NCBI RefSeq assembly: GCF_016722925.1
Contig: NZ_JAEQNC010000004.1
Location: forward strand, 124,001-188,000
Source of the DNA: Phytoamicus setariae
GTDB taxonomy: Bacteria > Pseudomonadota > Alphaproteobacteria > Rhizobiales > Rhizobiaceae
Direction of reading: 5' to 3'
Length of the DNA stretch: 64,000 bases
Part shown: piece after piece, positions 60,849 through 64,000 of the stretch
How positions within the stretch are numbered: the stretch's first letter is position 1
How the letters are laid out: every line of letters starts with the position of its first letter
Made by a program: the position numbers and the translations under genes
Notes under the pieces: model-generated
What the model was told of the DNA's origin: nothing
What the model saw: the letters and a program-made list of their open reading frames with translations, nothing else
The model's database searches: none

Positions 60849-62342
60849 ATGAGCGGATATATCCTGGCAATCGATCAGGGCACGACATCAAGCCGCGCGA
60901 TCGTGTTCGACGGCAAGATGCGATCGGTTGCATCGGGGCAGAAGGAGTTCCGCCAGATATTCCCCCAATCCGGCTGGGTCGAGCACGACCCCGAGGAAAT
61001 CTGGCAAACTACGCTCTGGGCCGCCAGAACCGCAATCGACAACGCCAAAATCGCCCCGTCGGACATATCGGCCATCGGCATCACCAATCAACGCGAGACC
61101 GTCGTCGTCTGGGATCGCGCCACGGGCAAGCCCATCCACAATGCCATTGTCTGGCAGGATCGCCGCACCGCCCGCATGTGCGAGGCGCTCAAGGAGAAAG
61201 ACCTTGAAAAGACGTTTTCGGAAAAGACCGGACTGCTGCTCGACCCCTATTTCTCCGGCACGAAGTTGTCTTGGCTACTCTCCAATGTGCAGGGTGCCCG
61301 CGAACGGGCAGAAAGGGGCGAACTCTGCTTCGGCACCATTGATACGTTCCTGCTCTGGCGGCTGACCGGCGGCAAGTCGTTCCTCACCGATGCTACGAAT
61401 GTGTCGCGCACGTTGATCTACAACATCAGGACCAACGATTGGGACAACGAGCTGCTTGATCTGCTCGACATCCCCAGGGCGATGTTGCCAGAAGTCCGCG
61501 ATTGCGCCGCCGATTTCGGCATGGCGCAAAAGGAACTGCTCGGGGCTGAGATCCCGATCCTCGGCATCGCCGGCGATCAGCAGGCGGCGACCATCGGTCA
61601 AGCCTGCTTCAAGCCGGGCATGTTGAAATCCACCTACGGCACCGGATGCTTCGCTCTCCTGAACATCGGCGGCGAAATGGTTCTATCCAAAAACCGGTTG
61701 CTGACGACCATCGCCTACCGCCTCGACGGCCAGACCACCTACGCGCTTGAAGGCTCTATCTTCATCGCCGGTGCTGCCGTGCAATGGCTGCGCGACGGCC
61801 TGAAGATCATCAAGTCGGCCGGTGAAACCGCAGCGCTGGCCGCAAGCGCCGACCCAAGCCAGCAGGTCTATCTCGTGCCAGCCTTCACCGGCCTCGGCGC
61901 CCCCTGGTGGGATCCCGATGCGCGCGGTTCGATCCATGGACTGACACGCAATTCGGGACCGGCGGAATTTGCCCGCGCTGCGCTGGAATCCGTATGCTAC
62001 CAGACGCGCGATCTGGCCGACGCCATGCACAAGGACTGGAAAGTCGCTGAGCGCGAAACCGTCTTGCGCGTCGACGGCGGCATGGTCGCATCCGATTGGA
62101 CGATGCAGGCGCTTGCCGACATTCTCGACGCCCCTGTTGACCGGCCACAGATCCTCGAGACGACGGCGCTGGGCGCCGCTTGGCTGGCGGGCTCGCGCGC
62201 CGGCGTCTGGCCCGACATGAAAGGGTTTGCGGAAAGCTGGGCACTGGAGCGCACCTTCAAGCCCGAGATGGATGACAAGACGCGCGAGGCCAAGCTCAAG
62301 GGCTGGCACGAGGCCGTGAAGCGGACGCTGAGCGGGAGTTAA
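60849..62342 (+). CDS. glpK: glycerol kinase
   Basis: A 497-residue FGGY kinase that makes glycerol-3-phosphate. Signatures are [83 protein letters not shown] and [20 protein letters not shown]. Strong ribosome site GGGGAGG eight bases before the ATG. No glycerol transporter or glpD is adjacent. Confidence 0.97.
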   Translation: MSGYILAIDQGTTSSRAIVFDGKMRSVASGQKEFRQIFPQSGWVEHDPEEIWQTTLWAARTAIDNAKIAPSDISAIGITNQRETVVVWDRATGKPIHNAIVWQDRRTARMCEALKEKDLEKTFSEKTGLLLDPYFSGTKLSWLLSNVQGARERAERGELCFGTIDTFLLWRLTGGKSFLTDATNVSRTLIYNIRTNDWDNELLDLLDIPRAMLPEVRDCAADFGMAQKELLGAEIPILGIAGDQQAATIGQACFKPGMLKSTYGTGCFALLNIGGEMVLSKNRLLTTIAYRLDGQTTYALEGSIFIAGAAVQWLRDGLKIIKSAGETAALAASADPSQQVYLVPAFTGLGAPWWDPDARGSIHGLTRNSGPAEFARAALESVCYQTRDLADAMHKDWKVAERETVLRVDGGMVASDWTMQALADILDAPVDRPQILETTALGAAWLAGSRAGVWPDMKGFAESWALERTFKPEMDDKTREAKLKGWHEAVKRTLSGS

Positions 62343-62408
62343 GGAAAGCATTGTAAGCGGCAATACGCCACGCTATTCTTCGTCAGTTGGCCGTTTGGAG
62401 TGCTATCG

Positions 62409-62639
62409 ATGCGCGTGGCAAAACTGGGAAATGATTTGGCCATCACCCTTCCCGCCGAAGTGGTGGAAAATCTCTCTCTGAAAGAGGGCGATGAGGTGGA
62501 ACTGCGTGTCGCAGGCCCCAAAGCGATTGAAATTGAGCGCCGCATGAGTGCTGAGGAAGCGCTGGAGAAGATCAAGGACTTGCGGATAAAACTGCCTCCC
62601 GATTGGAAATTCGATCGAGAAGAAGCCAACTCGCGGTAA
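62409..62639 (+). CDS. AbrB/MazE-type antitoxin
   Basis: A 76-residue swapped-hairpin protein: MRVAKLGNDLAITLPAEVVE with NLSLKEGDEVELRV is the SpoVT/AbrB fold; the tail (RMSAEEALEKIKDLRIKLPP) would bind the toxin. It precedes a PIN-domain gene by six bases, forming a VapBC-like module. Confidence 0.9.
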   Translation: MRVAKLGNDLAITLPAEVVENLSLKEGDEVELRVAGPKAIEIERRMSAEEALEKIKDLRIKLPPDWKFDREEANSR

Positions 62640-62645
62640 TTGTTT

Positions 62646-63053
62646 ATGGCACTTGAGTTCGTTGACACGAATATCGTCATCTATGCCTTTGCCGGCGAAG
62701 CAAAATCAGCGGCAGCGCAAGCAGTTCTTTCGAGAAAATGCTACATCAGCATACAAGTGCTGAACGAGTTTGCGAATGTCGCGCGACGCAAGCTCTCGAA
62801 AAGCTGGCCGGAAATCGAGCACTATCTGTCATGGATCGAAGCTGTTTGCGGAGTTGTGCATCCGATCGATCTTGAAACACATCGTCGGGGGATAGAGCTC
62901 GCGGCGAAGTACCATTTTTCGGTGTTCGATGCCATGATCGTGGCCACGGCCCTTCAGGCGGGCGCAACGACGCTCTATTCGGAAGACATGCAGCATGGTC
63001 TGCTTGTCGAAGGCCGACTCCGGATATCCAATCCATTCACGTCAGCCACCTGA
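62646..63053 (+). CDS. PIN-domain toxin
   Basis: A 135-residue PIN nuclease: Asp6 and the second acidic residue in LEFVDTNIVIYAFAGEAKSA, the Glu in SIQVLNEFANVARRKLS, and the later Asp pair in HFSVFDAMIVATALQAG and LYSEDMQHGLLVEG. Partner of the AbrB-type antitoxin before it. The module lies between glpK and the YCII gene. Confidence 0.92.
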   Translation: MALEFVDTNIVIYAFAGEAKSAAAQAVLSRKCYISIQVLNEFANVARRKLSKSWPEIEHYLSWIEAVCGVVHPIDLETHRRGIELAAKYHFSVFDAMIVATALQAGATTLYSEDMQHGLLVEGRLRISNPFTSAT

Positions 63054-63132
63054 CATCCCTGCCAAACTTTTTTGCTGCGGCCTGTAGGTATCGCCGGTAT
63101 GAATGCGTCCTTTGCCACAGAAGGAGCATTCG

Positions 63133-63507
63133 ATGCTGTATGCCATTCTTTGCTACAACGATGAAGACCTGGTCTGGAACTGGTCCAAGGAAGAAGAGGA
63201 CACGGCCATGGCGGGGTTGGCCGCGGTGCAGGCGCCGCTTGCCGACAAGGGCAAGCTCGGTCCTGTCGCCCGCCTGATGCCGACGTCGGCGGCGACGACC
63301 TTGAGGAAGAACGGCAAGGAGAGCTTTGTCGTCGACGGACCGTTTGCGGAAACCAAGGAACAGTTCCTCGGCTTCTACGTGGTCGATGTCGAAAATCTGG
63401 ACGAAGCCATCACGATTTCGAAAGATCTTGCCGCAGCCAATCCCGGCACCGGTTCCTATGAAATCCGGCCACTGGCCCTTTATAACCCGCCGAGGAATTT
63501 TGGATGA
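63133..63507 (+). CDS. YCII/DGPF-family protein linked to a sigma factor
   Basis: A 124-residue protein with the DGPF motif (SFVVDGPFAETKEQFLGFYV) and the conserved ending YEIRPLALYNPP. DGPF/YCII proteins accompany ECF42-type sigma factors, often in pairs with the sigma gene overlapping, as here (4-base overlap). Function of the protein is unknown. Start at ATG 63133 follows AAGGAG. Confidence 0.92.
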   Translation: MLYAILCYNDEDLVWNWSKEEEDTAMAGLAAVQAPLADKGKLGPVARLMPTSAATTLRKNGKESFVVDGPFAETKEQFLGFYVVDVENLDEAITISKDLAAANPGTGSYEIRPLALYNPPRNFG

Positions 63508-64000
63508 CCAACGACATCGCCTGGATCGATGCTGCTCTCGTCGGCGCCCGCCCCCAGGCGATGGGCGCGCTTTTGCGCTATTTTCGCAATCTCGACCTCG
63601 CGGAGGAAGCCTTTCAGGAGGCCTGCCTGCGCGCTCTGAAGAATTGGCCCGACAAGGGGCCGCCCGGCGATCCCGTCGCGTGGCTGGTCTTCGTCGGCCG
63701 TAATGCAGGCGTCGACCAGATTCGCCGTCGTGCGAAGTTCACCGAACTGCCCGAGGAAGACCAGCTTTCGGACAAGGAAGATGCGGAGGCCAGCCTCGCC
63801 GACCGTCTGGATGGATCGCATTACCGCGACGATATCCTGCGGCTATTGTTCATCTGCTGCCATCCGGACCTGCCGGCCACCCAGCAGATCGCCGTTGCGT
63901 TACGCATCGTCTCCGGCCTGTCGGTGAAGCAGATCGCCCGCGCTTTTCTGGTCGGCGAAGCCGCGATGGAACAACGTATCACGCGCGGCAAGGCCAGGAT
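63504..64000 (+). CDS. ECF-type sigma factor (ECF42/SigJ-like), N-terminal part
   Basis: At least 165 residues; the gene leaves the window at the right edge. Region 2: RYFRNLDLAEEAFQEACLRA and WLVFVGRNAGVDQIRRR. The segment after it has LLFICCHPDLPATQQIAVAL, then region 4: LSVKQIARAFLVGEAAMEQR. The family continues with a long C-terminal domain of TPR type not visible here. It overlaps the DGPF gene by 4 bases, which supports the ECF42 class. Confidence 0.88.
   Translation, partial: MTNDIAWIDAALVGARPQAMGALLRYFRNLDLAEEAFQEACLRALKNWPDKGPPGDPVAWLVFVGRNAGVDQIRRRAKFTELPEEDQLSDKEDAEASLADRLDGSHYRDDILRLLFICCHPDLPATQQIAVALRIVSGLSVKQIARAFLVGEAAMEQRITRGKAR

Overview
The window looks like a piece of an alphaproteobacterial chromosome from the order Rhizobiales, most likely the family Rhizobiaceae (Rhizobium, Pararhizobium or Agrobacterium relatives). 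The evidence is a fused anthranilate synthase TrpE(G) preceded by a Trp-rich leader, a choXWV choline transporter, a NolR-like ArsR regulator, RIME-like palindromic repeats, high-GC codon use and class III adenylate cyclase. No rRNA or tRNA gene, CRISPR array, insertion sequence or prophage was seen.

Layout. 1-2.9 kb: a TetR-controlled drug exporter operon (lipoprotein adaptor, ATPase, cut permease). 3.1-6.8 kb: a Gly-rich TPR secreted protein, an ECF sigma/anti-sigma pair, and overlapping CYTH and CHAD genes. 6.9-8.9 kb: leuA with a Leu-rich leader peptide and attenuator-like hairpin. 8.9-14.3 kb: a BenE-type transporter, an exported alpha/beta hydrolase, clpP, a HupE-like metal transporter, a CDF transporter and queF. 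14.4-16.8 kb: trpE(G) with leader peptide, terminator and a promoter placed for a leaderless transcript. 16.9-24.1 kb: a serralysin-type RTX protease, an extensin-like protein with no obvious start codon, fhs, a bestrophin, a periplasmic COG3904-type protein and a YqhA-type membrane protein. 24.6-30.2 kb: a LuxR-family regulator, a NolR-like regulator, a HugZ-like protein, choVWX and a small cytochrome c.

30.4-38.8 kb is the most unusual part. It encodes, all on the plus strand, a long coiled-coil protein, an SPFH/band-7 membrane protein, a protein of unknown function, an AAA-type ATPase, a toxin-antitoxin pair whose RelE-like toxin is frameshifted, and two further proteins (one unrecognised, one of the DUF2333 family). 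After an omega-aminotransferase and a branched-chain-amino-acid-type binding protein, a second poorly known operon runs on the minus strand (45.7-41.9 kb): a 59-residue ORF, a helical protein, a TelA-family protein, a one-helix protein and a large polytopic membrane protein, all overlapping. I regard these two clusters as the best candidates for undescribed systems, probably acting at the membrane.

46-64 kb: ZntB, an adenylate cyclase, then purine salvage and catabolism genes (ade; guaD-puuD-xdhC; xdhB-xdhA) that together turn adenine and guanine into hypoxanthine/xanthine and on to urate and its oxidation product. Interspersed are YefM/YoeB, VapBC and AbrB/PIN toxin-antitoxin modules, an AraC regulator, an Atu4866-type small protein, two inverted RIME copies, glpK, and at the right edge a YCII/DGPF protein with a cut sigma factor gene.
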